Shown: positions 35,476 to 47,527 of the stretch, one piece after another
How positions within the stretch are numbered: position 1 is the stretch's first letter
Layout of the letters: each line of letters starts with the position of its first letter
Source of the DNA: Proteles cristata cristata
Lineage: Eukaryota > Chordata > Mammalia > Carnivora > Hyaenidae
Length of the DNA stretch: 64,000 nucleotides
Direction: 5' to 3'
NCBI GenBank assembly: GCA_017311185.1
Contig: JAESUZ010001069.1
Coordinates: 752,501-816,500 of the forward strand
Made by a program: the position numbers and the translations under genes
Notes under the pieces: model-generated
Told to the model about the DNA's origin: nothing
The model's input: only the letters and a program-made list of their open reading frames with translations
Databases searched by the model: none

Positions 35476-36180
35476 ATTTTAAAAAATTGAGATGTAACTG
35501 ACATGTAACATTATATTGGTATCAGTTGCACACGGTTCAATGTATGTATATATTGAAAAAGATCACAACCATAAGTCTAGCTTACATTGCGTTACATATA
35601 TAGTTATAATTATTTTTCTTGTGATGAAAACTTTCAAGGTATACTCTCTCAGCAACCTTCAATATACAATACTGCATCATCAACTATAATCACCATGTTA
35701 TACATGCATTGCATACCCAGGACTCATTCATTGTATAACCGGAAGATTGTCTCTTTTGGCTCCCTTCACCCTTTTGTCCATCCCCCAATCCTCCCACCTT
35801 TGGCAACCACCAATCTGTTCTTTGTATCTATTATCAGTTCAGTTCTTTGTTTTTTAATTTCTACATATAAGTAAGATCATATAATACCTGTCTTTTTCTG
35901 TCTCAATTACTTCATCTAACCTAATGCCCTCAGGGTCCATCCATGTTGTTGCATATGGCAGGATTTCCTTCTTTTTCACAGCTGAATAATATTCTATTAT
36001 CTATATACCAGATATTCTTTAGCCATCCATCCATCAATGGATACATAGGTCATTTCCATGTTTTGGCTGCTCTATTGGTGCAGTGAACATGAGGGCATAG
36101 ATCTTTTGGAGTTAGTATTTTCCTTTGGATAAACACTCAGAAGTGTGTAGTAATGCTGGATCATGAAATTTTATAGAAAC
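35476..36180 (-). mobile_element. LINE-1 3' end J, minus strand
   Basis: Older L1 3' UTR and ORF2 C-terminal sequence: TTGAGATGTAACTGACATG, TCCATCCATGTTGTTGCA, and TGTTTTGGCTGCTCTATTGG in reverse sense. It meets the plus-strand element I at about 35475. Confidence 0.8.
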
Positions 36181-36299
36181 TGGTATAGGATGGACATTTC
36201 CAGAAGAGCCTCAAGTAGCTCATAATGAGCAGCAAGGACACAATTCCTGAAACACATATTCTCTAACCACATGATTGAATGTAACCTCAAATTACTTTC

Positions 36300-36510
36300 C
36301 CTACTACCTGGTTATTTCTTTCTTAGCACTTAAAACAATCTGAGGTTATTTTGCCTATTCAAATGTTTACAAATTCATGGTCTGCTTCCTTCAACCAGGA
36401 AACTCCACAAGGGCAGAGATCTAGCCTGTCTTATTCATCAGTCAACTCACAGCACCAGAATAGCTCCAGGCATGTTGGAAAGCCTCAATAAATATTTGTG
36501 AAACAGATGC
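36300..36510 (+). mobile_element. LINE-2 3' end
   Basis: Matches the remembered L2 3' end layout: CTCCACAAGGGCAGAGATCT… then GCCTCAATAAATATTTGTGA. Ancient and diverged. Confidence 0.65.
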
Positions 36511-36830
36511 TGGAATTTTAAACATATCTTTGCTAAGCCTCTGATCCATGGTACTTGTGTGATCTAGTTCATTTAAAGGCACATTATGGGGATGGGTAGG
36601 AGAGGAGAGATAGTAAACAAAGAAAAGGTCTCTGGACTGGAGTGAGTAGGAAAAATTTATTGGACAGACGTCCTAGACTGGGTAATTGGAATATATTAAT
36701 AAGGCTTCAAAAGACTCTTTGCAGAAAATTGTGAGCACAGAAGTGGGACTAAATAATAAGTGTATTTCATGCACTTACCAGTTTATGTCCTTAACAAATA
36801 TTTATTCAGCCAGAAGTGTTAAATTTCAAG
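36511..36830. other. No gene or repeat recognised
   Basis: Non-coding spacer between the L2 end and the TTTC microsatellite. Confidence 0.4.
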
Positions 36831-36838
36831 TTTCTTTT

Positions 36839-36912
<74 letters not shown>

Positions 36913-36923
36913 TTCCTTCCTTC

Positions 36924-36982
<59 letters not shown>

Positions 36983-37055
36983 CTCTTTCTCTCTCTCTCT
37001 CTTTCTTCCTTCCTTCCTTCCTTCCTTCCTTCCTTCCTTTTCTTCTTTCTTTCTT

Positions 37056-37108
<53 letters not shown>

Positions 37109-37109
37109 C
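36831..37109 (+). repeat. Compound (TTTC)n/(TTCC)n/(CT)n microsatellite
   Basis: About 280 bp of pure pyrimidine: TTTC blocks, CCTT blocks at 36909-36922 and 37006-37039, and a terminal (CT)n run at 37060-37102. All long open frames across it are low-complexity artefacts. Confidence 0.97.
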
Positions 37110-37559
37110 GAAATCTGTCATGAAAAAGAATACAAGGAAGATAAAATATTGTGGAGGAGGCAGGGTCCAATTTTCATTTAAATGAAATGGGAAGAATGGT
37201 TTTCTTGTCCAAAGCAAAGCACCCATGAATGTAAGACACTCAATATATTTTATACTCAAGATATAAAAATCAAGACCCAAACAGACCCATACTTATCTCT
37301 GTATAAGCAAAATTTAGAGGACAGAAAGTTTTTATGTCAACTTTATTGAGAAGTAATTCGTGCACAATAAAATGCATCCTTCCATATTTTGATGAATTTT
37401 ACCAACTTGAAACCACTGAAACCTTGAAACCATTCCTACAATCAATGTACAAAGCATTTTCATCATCCTAAAAGATTCTTAGTGCTCCTTTGCAGTCCAT
37501 CCCTCCCTCTATCCCACCCCCAGGAAACTACTGATTTTAGTTACTATAAATTAGTTTGC

Positions 37560-37562
<3 letters not shown>

Positions 37563-37610
<48 letters not shown>
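37563..37610. repeat. (CA)24 microsatellite
   Basis: 48 bp of perfect AC dinucleotide repeats. Confidence 0.98.
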
Positions 37611-37612
<2 letters not shown>

Positions 37613-37661
37613 GATATTACATTATGTATTATTTTGTTGATGGCTTCTTTTGCACAGAATA

Positions 37662-37893
37662 ATTTTTATTTTTTTATTTTTTCAAGCTTATTTATTTATT
37701 TTCATGTTTTTTGAGAGAGAGAGAGAGAGCATACAAGCAGGGCAGGGACATAGAGAGAGAGAGAGGAGAGAGAGAGAATCCCTAGCAGCCTCCACACTGC
37801 CAGTGTAGAGACTGTTGTGGGGTTCGAACCCATGAACCATGAGATCACATACTGAGCCACTTAATACTTAATCAGCTGAGCCACTCAGGCACA
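37662..37893 (-). mobile_element. CAN-SINE, minus strand (first of a pair)
   Basis: T-rich tail, GA-rich body, GGGTTCGAACCCATGAACCA, ending GCCACTCAGGCACACC. Directly followed by a second SINE in the same orientation. Confidence 0.9.
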
Positions 37894-38090
37894 CCTATTT
37901 ATTTATTTTTTGAGAGAGAGAGAAAGAATGAGGAGGGGGCAGAGAAGGAGGGAGAGAGAATTTTAAGTAGGCTCTGCGCTGACTGAATGGAGCCCAAAAT
38001 GGGACTTGATCTCATGAACTATGATATAATGACCTGAGCCAAAATCAAGAGTCAGACACTTAATTGACTGAGCCACCCAGCCACTGCCCA
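37894..38090 (-). mobile_element. CAN-SINE, minus strand (second of a pair)
   Basis: TATTTATTTATTTTTTGAGAG tail side, GA-rich body, ending ACTGAGCCACCCAGCC. AGAATAATTTTTA before the first SINE and AGCATAATTTTTA after the second look like one outer duplication around both. Confidence 0.88.
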
Positions 38091-38784
38091 GCATAATTTT
38101 TAAATTCAACCATATCGTTGCAAGTATGAGTAGTTATTCAATTGTATTGCTGAGTAGCATTTTCATTGTATACCATATTATGTTTCTCTATTTACCTACT
38201 GATGGACATTTTAGGGTATTTCCAATTTGGGGCTATTATGAAAAAAGCTGCTATCAACTCTATACAGAAATCTTTGTGTGGACATAGATTTTTATTTCTC
38301 TTAGATGCATACCTATGAAATGTCGTAGTTGTGTGGTGGGTGCATGTCTAAGCTCATGTGAAATTTCAAAACAATTTTCTAAAGTAGTTCCCATCAACAG
38401 TAATGAAAATTCTAGTTGCTCTATATTCTCCTTGACACTTGATATTGTCAGTCTTTTTCATTTTAGCCATTCTAATGAAGAGTATTATCTTATTGCAGTT
38501 TTAGTTTGCATTTCCCTGATGACTGATGTTGACCAATTTTTCATTTGCTTATTGAACATTACGTGTATTATTTTGTGAATTGTCTGTTCAAGCTTCTTGC
38601 CCATCTTCATTACATTCTGTTACATACTGTTGGGCTATAAGAGTCTTAATATAATCTGGATACCAGTTCATTGTCATATATATACATTGCAAATATTTTC
38701 TTCCATTCTTTAGTTTGTCTTTTTTCTATTTTTAAATTGAGATATAACTGACATGATATAACTTTTTAATTTTCTTTTAATCTT

Positions 38785-40745
38785 TAATTTTTCTTGATCT
38801 TTTTAATGTGTTCTGAAATTAGGTTTGCTAATAACTTGTTGAGAATTTTTGCATCTATATTCATCAAGGATATTAGTCTATAGTATCTTTGTAGTGTCTT
38901 TATCTGGCTTTGGTATGGGGGTAATGGTGACATCATAAAATTAGTTTGAGAGTATTCTTTCCTTTTAATTTTTTTGGGAAGGGTATGAAAATGTTAGTGT
39001 TAATTCCTCTTTAAGGGTATGGTAGAATTTACTAGTGAAGACATTTGGTCCCAGAGTGTGCTATGTCTAAAGAGTCTGGTTATCAATACAATCTCCTTAC
39101 TCATTATTGGTGTGTTCAGATTTTCTATTTCTTCTTGATTTAGTCTTGGTGGTTGGTATGTTTCTAAGAATATATTCATTTCTTTTAGGCTATCCAGTTC
39201 ATTGGTGTATAATTGTTCAATCATAATCTCCTATGGTTCTTTGCATTTCTGTGCTGTTAGGTTTAATGACTCCTCTTTTATTTCTGATTTTATGTACTCG
39301 AGTCCTTTTGTCCTAGTCTAACTAAAGGCTTGTCAATTTTGTTTGTCTTTCTTGTTCAATTCATTGATTCTTCTACTATTTTTCTCTATTTCATATATTT
39401 CCATTTTGGTCTTTGTTATTTCCCTCCTTCTACTAATTTGGGGCTTCCTTTATTCTTTTCTAGTCCTTGAGGTGTAAAGGCAGGGTTTTTATTTGAACTT
39501 TTATATTTCCTTAACATACCTCCTTATAGCTATAAACCTCCCTCTCAGAACTGTTTTTAAAGCTCCCATAGATTATGGGTGTTGTGTTTCCTCTTTCATT
39601 TGTTTTGAGATATTTTTCTATTTCCCTTCCAGTTTTCCTTTGACTCATCAATTGTTCAGCAGTGGGTTTGCTAGTTCCCATATATGTATAGATTTTCCAC
39701 CTCTCCTCCTGTTGATTTCTAGTTCCATACCGTTGTAGTCAGAAAAGACACTGGATATGATTTTAATCTTAAATTTCCTGAGACTTGTTTCGTGTTCTAT
39801 CATATGATCTATTCTGTTCCATGTGCTCTTGAGAGGAATATATTCTGCTCCTGTTGCATGGAATGTTCTATAAATGTTTGTTTGGTCCATTTGGTCTAAT
39901 GTGTATTTCAAAACCAATGTTCCCTGGCGGATTTTCTGTCTGGATAACCTACCCATTGCTGAAAGTGGGGTATTGACGTTCCATTATTACTGTATTGTCT
40001 ATTTCTGCCTTCCAATATGTTAGTATCTGCTTCATATATTTAGGTGCTCTGGTGTTGGGTACTTATCTTTTTATGATTTTTATATATTCTTGATGAATGG
40101 GCACCTTTATCATTAATTATTGACCTTTGTCTCTTATTACCATTTTTGGTTTAAAGTGTATTTTGTCTGGGATTAGTAAAGCTACCCGCCACGTTCTTTT
40201 GGTTTCAACTTGCATGGAGTATCTTTTTCTGTCTCTTCACTTTGAACATATATGTCTCCTTAAAGCTGAAGTGGCTCTTATAGACGTCATATACTTGGGT
40301 CTTGTTTTTTTTTTTAATCCATCTAGCCACTCTTTGCCTTTTGATTGGTAAGTTCAATGCATTTACATTAGGAATGATTATTGGTATGTAAGGATCTATT
40401 AATACCATCCTATTAATTTCTTTCTTATTGCTTTATATTTCCATTGTTTCTTTTTCCTTCTGTTTCTGAGTACCTTTGTAAATTTGTTACTTTCTGTGGT
40501 GATATGCTCTGTTTCTCCTTTATCTTTTGTGAATCTACTCTATGTTTCTGATTTGTGGTTATCATGAGGCTTATAAAATACATGTCATAAATAAAAGTCT
40601 GTTTTATGTTGATAGCAATTTAGTTTTCATTGCCTACAAAGGGTCTCCCCTTTTGCTTCCTCCTTTTACATTTTTAATATCATAATTTACCTCTATTTCT
40701 ATTGTATATTATAGTAGCTATAGTTATTTTTAATATTCTTTTCTT
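38785..40745 (-). mobile_element. Old LINE-1 fragment L, minus strand (RT to ORF2 start)
   Basis: ORF2 in reverse from the RT region (38785) to its N-terminus: the endonuclease segment IDHMIEHETSLRKFKIKIIS is readable at 39956-39648 and the N-terminal IIIPNVNALNLPIKRQRVARW at 40408-40205. Strongly diverged with many stops. Positions 40420-40745 are unassigned upstream sequence, perhaps ORF1-side. Confidence 0.75.
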
Positions 40746-41099
40746 TTAACGCTCATACTATAGCAACAAGTGTCCTGCTTAATGCCCATCATCCATTTAG
40801 CCCATCCTTCCACCCATCTCCCTTCCAGCAACTCTCTTGTTCTCTGTGTTTAAGACTCTCTTATGGTTTGCCTCTCTCGCTGTTCTTATCTTATTTTTCC
40901 TTCCCTACCCCTATGTTCACCTGCTTAGTTTCTTAAATTCTACATATGAGTGAAATTATAGATATTTCTCTTTCTCTAACTGATTTATTTCAATCAACAT
41001 AATACACTCTAATTCAATGCATGATGTTGCAGATGACAAGAATTTATTCCTTCTGATCGCCAAGTAAAATTCCACTCTCTCTATATAACACATCTTCTT
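40746..41099 (-). mobile_element. LINE-1 element M, 3' part, minus strand
   Basis: L1 3' UTR and ORF2 end (GTGTCCTGCTTAATGCCCAT… TCTACATATGAGTGAAAT). It is cut at TATAACACATCTTCTT (41084-41099) by a later L1 and continues from 46531. Confidence 0.85.
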
Positions 41100-41362
41100 T
41101 ATTTTTCAATTTTTATTCATTTCTTTTTTTCTTGAAAATTTTTTTATATTATTATATTTTTTACAAATAGTTTATTGTCAAGTTGGTTTCCTTATAATAC
41201 ACAGTGCTCATCCCCACAAGTGCCCTCCTCCATGTCCATCTCCCCTCTCCTCGCACACACCAATCAGTCCTCAGTTTGTTCTCAGCATTCAAGAGTCTCT
41301 CATGGTTTGCCTCTCTCCCTCTCCCCCACTATTTCCCCCTTCTTCTCCTCCGTGATCCTCCG

Positions 41363-44290
41363 TTAAGTTCCTCCTAATCCTCCTATACGTGCAATCATAT
41401 GGTATTTGTCCTTCTCTGCCTGACTTATTTCACTCAACATAACACCCTCAAGGTCCATCCATGGTGCTACACACGGCCAGATTTCATTCTTTCTCATTGC
41501 CATGTAGTATTCCATCGTATAGATAAACCACATCTTCTTGATCCATTCATCCATTGATGGACACTTAGGCTCTTTCCATGTTTTGGCTATTGTGGAGAGT
41601 GCTGCTATGAACATTGGGGTACATGTGCTCCTATGCCTCAGCATTTCTGTATCCCTTGGGTAAATTCCTAGCAGTGCTATTGCTGGGTCATAGGGGAGTT
41701 CTATGGTTAGTTTCCTGAGGAACCTCCACACTGTTTTCCAGAGGGGCTGTACCAGTTTACATTCCCACCAACAGTGTAGGAGGTGCCCGTTTCTCCACAT
41801 CCTCACCAGCATCTAGAGTTCTCTGATTGGCTCATTTTAGCCACTCTGACTGGCGTGAAGTGGTATCTCAGTGTGGTTTTGATTTGTATTTCCCTGATGG
41901 GGAGGGATGCTGAGCATCATTTCATGTGTCTGTTGGCCATCTGGATGTCCTCTTTGGAGAAGTGTCTGTTCATATCTTCTGCCCATTACTTTACTGGGTT
42001 GTTTGTTTTTCGGGTGTGGAGTTTGGTGAGTTCCTTATAGTTTTTGGATATTAACCCTTTATCTGATATGTCATTTGCAACTATCTTTTCCCGTTCCGTT
42101 GGTTGCCTATTCGTTTTATGGATTGTTTCCTTTGCTGTGCAGAAGCTTTTAATCTGGATGAGGTCCCAACAGTTTATTTTTGCTCTTGATTCTTTTGCTT
42201 TTGGGGATGTGTCAAGTAAGAAATTGCTGCGGTGGAGGTCAAAGAGGATGTTACCTTCTTTCTCCTCTAGGATTTTGATGGTTTCCTGTCTCACATTAAG
42301 GTCCTTTATCCATTTTGAGTTTATTTTTGTGTATGGTGTGAGAAAAGGATCTAGTTCCATTCTTCTGCATGTTGCTGTCCAGTTCTCCCAGCACCATGTG
42401 TTAAAGAGGCTGTCTTTTTTCCATTGGATATTCTTTCCTGCTTTGTCGAAGATTAGTTGGCTGTATACTTTTGGGTCCACTTCTGAGTTCTCAATTCTGT
42501 TCCATTGGTCTATGTGTCTGTTTGTGTGCCAATACCATACTGTCTTGATGACGACAGCTTTGTAGTAGAGGCTAAAGTCTGGGATGGTTATACCTCCCGC
42601 TTTGGTTTTATTCTTCAGTATTAATTTGGCTATTCGGGGTCTTTTGTGGTTCCATACAAATTTTAGGATAGTTTGTTCTAATTTTAGAAGTATGCTGGTG
42701 CAATTTTGATTGGAACTGCATTGAATGTGTAGATTGCTTTGGGTAGTAATGACATTTAACTATATTTATTCTTCTGATCCATTATCATGGAATGATTTTC
42801 CATTTCTTTGTGTCTTCAATTTCCTTCGTAAGTTTTCTATAGCTTTCATCATACAGATCTCTTGTATCCTTGGTTAGGTTTATTCCGAGGTATTTTATGT
42901 TTTTTTGTGCAATTATAAATAGAATCAATTTCTTGATTTTTCCTTCTGTTGCTTCATTATTAGTGTATAAAAATGCGACCGATTTCTGAACGTTGATTTT
43001 GTACCCTGCAACTTTGCTGAATTTTGGATCATTTCTAGTAGTCTTCTGGTGGAGTCTGTCTGGTTTTCTATGTAGAGTATCACGTCATCTGCGAAGAGTG
43101 GAAGTTTGACGTCCTCTGCAAATTCTGATGCCTTTGATTTCCTTTTGTTGTCTGATGGCTGATGCTAGGACTTCCAGCACTATGTTAAGCAACAGTCGTG
43201 AGACTGGACATCCCTGTCGTGTTCCTGATCTCAGAGGGAAAGCTCTTAGTTTTTCCCCGTTGAGGATTATGTTAGCTGAGGGCTTCTCATAGATGGCTTT
43301 AATGATTTTTAAGTAGGTTATTTCTATCCTGACTTTCTCTACAGTCTTTATTAAGAAGGAATGCTGTATTTTATCAAATGCTTTTTCTGCATCTATTGAC
43401 AGTATCATATGGTTTTACCTTTTCTTCTGTTGATGTGATGTATCACATTGATTGATTTGCGAATGTTGAACCAGTCCTGGAACCCAGGAATGAATCCCAC
43501 TTGATCTTGGTGGATAATTATTTTTATGTGCTGCTAGATTCGATTTGCAAGGATCTTGTGGAGGATTTTTGCATCCATATTCATCAAGGATATTGGCCTG
43601 TAGTTCTCTATTTTTTTTTCTGGATCTCTGCCTTGGGAATCAGAGTGATGCTGGCTTCATAAAATGAGTCCGGGAGTTTTCCTTCACTTTCTATTTCTTG
43701 GAATAGTTTGGAAGAATTGGTATTAATTCTGTTTTAAAAGTCTGGTAGAATTCCCCAGGGAAGCCATCAGGTTCAGGGCTCTTATTTCTTGGGAAATTTT
43801 TGATCACTAATTCGATTTCTTCACTAGGTATGGGTCTGTTCAGATTACCTATCTCTTCCCATGGGAATTTTGGTAGTGATTGTGTGTTTACGCATTTGTC
43901 CATTTATTCTAAGTTGTCCAAATTGTTGGCATATAATTTTTCATAGTATTCCCTGATAATTGCTTGTTTTTCTGAGGGGTTAGTTGTAATAAGTCCATTT
44001 TCATTCATGATTGTGTCTATTTGCGTCCTCTCTCTTTTCTTTTTGAGAAGCCTGGCTAGAGGTTTGTCAATTTTGTTTATTTTTTCCAAAAACCAACTCT
44101 TGGTTTCATTGATCTGTTCAATTGTTTCTTTGGTCTCTATGTTGTTTATTTCTGCTCTGATTTTTACTATTTCTCTTCTTCTACTGGGTTTGGGGCGTTC
44201 TTGTTGCTCTGCCTCTAGTTCCTTTAGGTGAACTGTTAGATTTTGGACTTGTTTTTTTCCTAGTTCCTTGATATAGGCCTTGAGTGCAAT
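41363..44290 (-). pseudogene. L1 ORF2 remnant of element N, endonuclease deleted
   Basis: Pieces in several frames: C-terminal [15 protein letters not shown]… [15 protein letters not shown] at 41812-41363, connection region at 42480-41986, RT core at 43408-43085 ([37 protein letters not shown] region near 43080-43095), and the linker at 43903-43691 and 44089-43904. The whole endonuclease is absent because of the ORF1-ORF2 junction. Confidence 0.88.
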
Positions 44291-44778
44291 GCACTCTCTC
44301 TGCTATGATTTGTTCCAGGACTCCTTCAGTACCTTTCCCTCTCTCTTCCTCTTCTGCGATTCCTATGATACAGACATTGTTGTGTTTGACCGTGTCGCTG
44401 AGCTCTCGAACTCTTCTTTCCTTTTCCTGGATCAGTTTGTCTCTTTTTTTGTCAGCTTCTTGTTTTTCTATAATGGTGTCTTCTACATCACTTATTCTCC
44501 TTTCTGCCTCTTCAGTCCATGCATTGGCGTCCTCTAATTTATTATGTATCTAATTTATCGCTTTTTAAAATTCTTCATGACTATTTATCTTCTCCATTTT
44601 GTCTGTAGCCATAGTTTCTTTGATGTTCCATATGGTTTTTTTCAAGCCCAGCTATTAATTTTATGATTATTGTTCTAAAATCTTCTTCAGTTATGCTGCT
44701 TATATCTGTTTTGAGCAGTTCCTTAGCTGTCAATTCTTCTTGGAATTTCTTTGGAGGAGAGCTCTTTCGTTTCGTCAT
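44291..44778 (-). pseudogene. L1 ORF1 N-terminal remnant of element N
   Basis: Starts MTKRKSSPPKKFQEELTAKE at 44778, nearly the same as the intact ORF1 at 26145, then is frameshifted near 44640-44580. Coiled-coil and RRM-start sequence follow to about 44291, where ORF2 sequence begins. The C-terminal RNA-binding half is missing. Confidence 0.9.
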
Positions 44779-46514
44779 TTTGATTAGCTTTCTATCTCTT
44801 GTTAGTTTTAAAGACTTGTTATGCTCTCTGCACCTGAGAGCACTGCTGTACCCAAGAAGACTCTTTGACTGTCCAGAGCCTATCCTTGCAGAAAGTGTTT
44901 TTTGAATGGTATCTCTTGGTCTTTCTTGTTGAGACCTTGGTTACTTTATTTTCCTACTCGTAGTGATAGTTGAGACTCTCCACCGTGTGTACTTTGGCTT
45001 GTTTCTTGAGGTAGCCCTGGAGAAGAAAACAGACAGACAAACACACAGGGAGCAGAGGCACACAGACGCACAGATAAATCCAACAAACATGCAAACCGAG
45101 AGGGAAAATGAAAAAGTTAAGAGAAAAGATGGAGGAGGGTGGGCGAATAATAGAAAATTAAAAATACATAACTAAGTCAAAAAGAAGAAAAGAAAAGGAA
45201 AAAAAGAAGAAAACCGATGGACAAAGAACAGTTTAAAGCATATAACCGGATTTTCCAGTTACAATTAAATAGCCGGGTGTATGCAGTGCTGGTTGAAGAG
45301 CATAGAGAAAGAGAGAGAAGACAGGGCGGGGATTGGGCAAAATTGGAAATAGAATGAACATGCAGAAGGGATAAGAAGTTTTCAAAGAGCGAAAGGGTGG
45401 AATATGGTTGGAGAGGTGGGAGAAAGATGCTGGTGTTATCCAGAGAAACTATATAGTCTGATTACTCCTCAGAGAAAGAGATGAAAAGGTAGGTAGGTGT
45501 AGAATTTATATCTACAGAATGGACTAAATGTGAATGTTTAAGCAAGTGGGTGACCAGAATTAATCAAATCAGTGTTCCGGAAAAAAAAAGAAAAAGAAAA
45601 AAGGAGGAGGGCAACTCTCTAGCAGGGATGGGCATGGTGTGATCCAATGCGTCAGGCGGGAGTTCTGCCTTGGCGGTTGTGGGGAGGAGAGTGGCGGCGC
45701 TCCGGTCCCTTCTTGAACCAAGCACTGCACCTCACTTTTTTGGGTGTGTAAACTCCCCGTGCCAGGGGCGCAGCCAAAGTGGGCCACCCTCTTTAACCCA
45801 GGCCAGGCCTAGTTTCCAAATCCCAGTCTACACTCCCCACTGAAATTGTGGTAGACCCAACCTCGCAGGTGATCCCATCGTGGCAATTCTAAGCCTCTTG
45901 CCTAGCCCTGGGGATGGAGCCAGAATTGCTGCTCCCTTCTCCTCCAGGTTGGGTTGATGAGCAAGGATGCGGGCGTGCCTGGGGAGCGCCTTGGGCCCAC
46001 TGGAGAGGGGGAAACCGGGTCCCTCTGTGTCTCATCACCCAAAACACGAATTCGTTGGCCAATCTCCCAGTTTTAAGCCCTTTGCCTTCCCTCTGGGGGT
46101 CCAGCCAGCCAGGAGCACAGAGTGGTCAGCGTGCAGCCCCTCCGGGACGAGTTGGTACACGGGGACATGTTCAGCAGGGATTTGGCCCCCACGGTCCTTC
46201 TGTGCCCTGAGCGGAGGTTTTTCTGTTCTCCTGCAACAGGAACCATGTCTTGAGTAGTTTCGGCCTCTCTCTTTCCCCTCTCACTCCTCGCAGAGGGGGA
46301 TTGCCCTCTCCCTCTGAGTCTCTGATCCCAGCCCGATTTTATCTTTCCCAGTTCGCACTCACGTTAGAAGACTTTCTCAGTGGATTCTGCGTCCTTTTTC
46401 TCCCAATCTCTTGGGTTCTGTAAGGTTTCTTATGGCTTCAGATCTTTTCCGTGTGAGATATGGGGGCAAGTGCAATGTATGGAGCTCTCTACTTCTCCGC
46501 CATCTTGCCGCCTC
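44779..46514 (-). promoter_or_regulatory. 5' UTR of L1 element N
   Basis: About 1.7 kb. It has the same general order as the 5' UTR at 24028 (AGACAGACAAACACACAGGG block, A/G-rich stretch 45580-45610, GC-rich 5' part) but I see only one copy of the ~195-bp unit region. YY1-like CCGCCATCTT at 46498-46507. Confidence 0.75.
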
Positions 46515-46530
46515 TATAACACATCTTCTT

Positions 46531-47527
46531 ATCCATTCGCCAGTCGATGGACATTTGGGCTCTTTCCATAATTTGTTTCAATTGGCACTGCTATAAACAT
46601 TGACGTGTGTGTGTCCCTTTAAATCAGCACTTTTGTATCCTTTTGATGAATACCTAGTAGTCATTTGCTTGGTTGTAAGGTAGTTCTATTCTCAATTTTT
46701 TGAAGAACTTCCATACTGTTTTCCAGAGTGGCTGTAACAGTTTGCGTTCCCACCAACAATGCAAAATGTTCCTCTTTCTCCACATCCTCACCAACATATG
46801 TTGCTTCCTTACTTGTTAATTTTAGTCATTCTGACAGGTGTGAAGGTGGTATCTCATTGTGGTTTTGAATTGTATTTCCCTGATTATGAGTATGTTGAGC
46901 ATCTTTTCATGTGTCTGTTAGCCATTCGGATGTCTTCTTTGGGAAAGTGGCTATTCATGTCTTCTGTCCATTTCTTCACTAGATCATTTTTTTGGGGAGT
47001 GGTTAAGTTTGACAAGTTCTTTATAGATTTTGGATACTAACCCTTTATCAGATATGTCATTTGCAAATATTTTCTCCCATTCCATTGGTTCCCTTTTAGT
47101 TTTGTTGATTGTTTCCTTTGCTGTACAGAAGTTTGTGTCTTGATGAGGTTTCAATACTTCATTTTTCTTTTCATTCCCTTGCTTCCAGAGACATGTTTAC
47201 TAAGAAGATTTTTCAGCTGAGGTCAAAGAGGTTGCTGCCTGTTTTCTCCTCTAAGGTTTTGATCGTTTCTTACCTCTTATTTAGGTCTTTCATCCATTTT
47301 GAATTTATTTTGTGCATGCCATAAGAAACTACTCCAGTTTTATTCTTCTGCATGTTGCCGTCCAGTTTTCCCAGCACCATTTGCTGAAGAGATTTTTTTT
47401 TCCAATGGATATTCTTTCCTGCTCTGTTGAAGATTAGTTTGCCATACATTTGTGGGTCCATTTCTGGGTTCTCTATTCTGTTCCATTGCTCTATATACCT
47501 GTTTTGGTTCCAGTATCATATTATCTT
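46531..47527 (-). mobile_element. LINE-1 element M, continuation, minus strand
   Basis: ORF2 C-terminal sequence resuming after the nested insertion (ATCCATTCGCCAGTCGATGG), reading back to the region near YWYQ/ILMI at 47527, where it stops abruptly against plus-strand L1 sequence. Confidence 0.85.

Larger units (their letters stand above)
37337..38740 (-). mobile_element. Old LINE-1 3' end K, minus strand
   Basis: L1M-like 3' UTR (TTTATTGAGAAGTAATTCGTGC… AATAAAATGCATCC) followed by degraded ORF2 C-terminal sequence (GCATTTCCCTGATGACTGATG). Interrupted by a (CA)n run and by two minus-strand SINEs in a row. Confidence 0.75.
41100..46514 (-). mobile_element. LINE-1 element N, minus strand, nested, both ends present
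   Basis: Poly-T/A tail at 41100-41160, 3' UTR, ORF2, part of ORF1, 5' UTR, and a 5' end reading AAGATGGCGG in reverse at about 46497-46507. Flanked by the perfect 16-bp duplication TATAACACATCTTCTT (41084-41099 and 46515-46530), so both ends are original. At 5.4 kb it is shorter than the 7.2-kb copy at 24028, mainly because about 1.4 kb spanning the end of ORF1 and the start of ORF2 is missing at about 44290. Confidence 0.95.

Noticed and set aside
36686..37280. Phe/Leu/Ser-rich and Arg/Lys/Glu-rich frames of 110-150 codons
   Set aside because: Pure artefacts of the TTTC/CT microsatellite, which is open in several frames.
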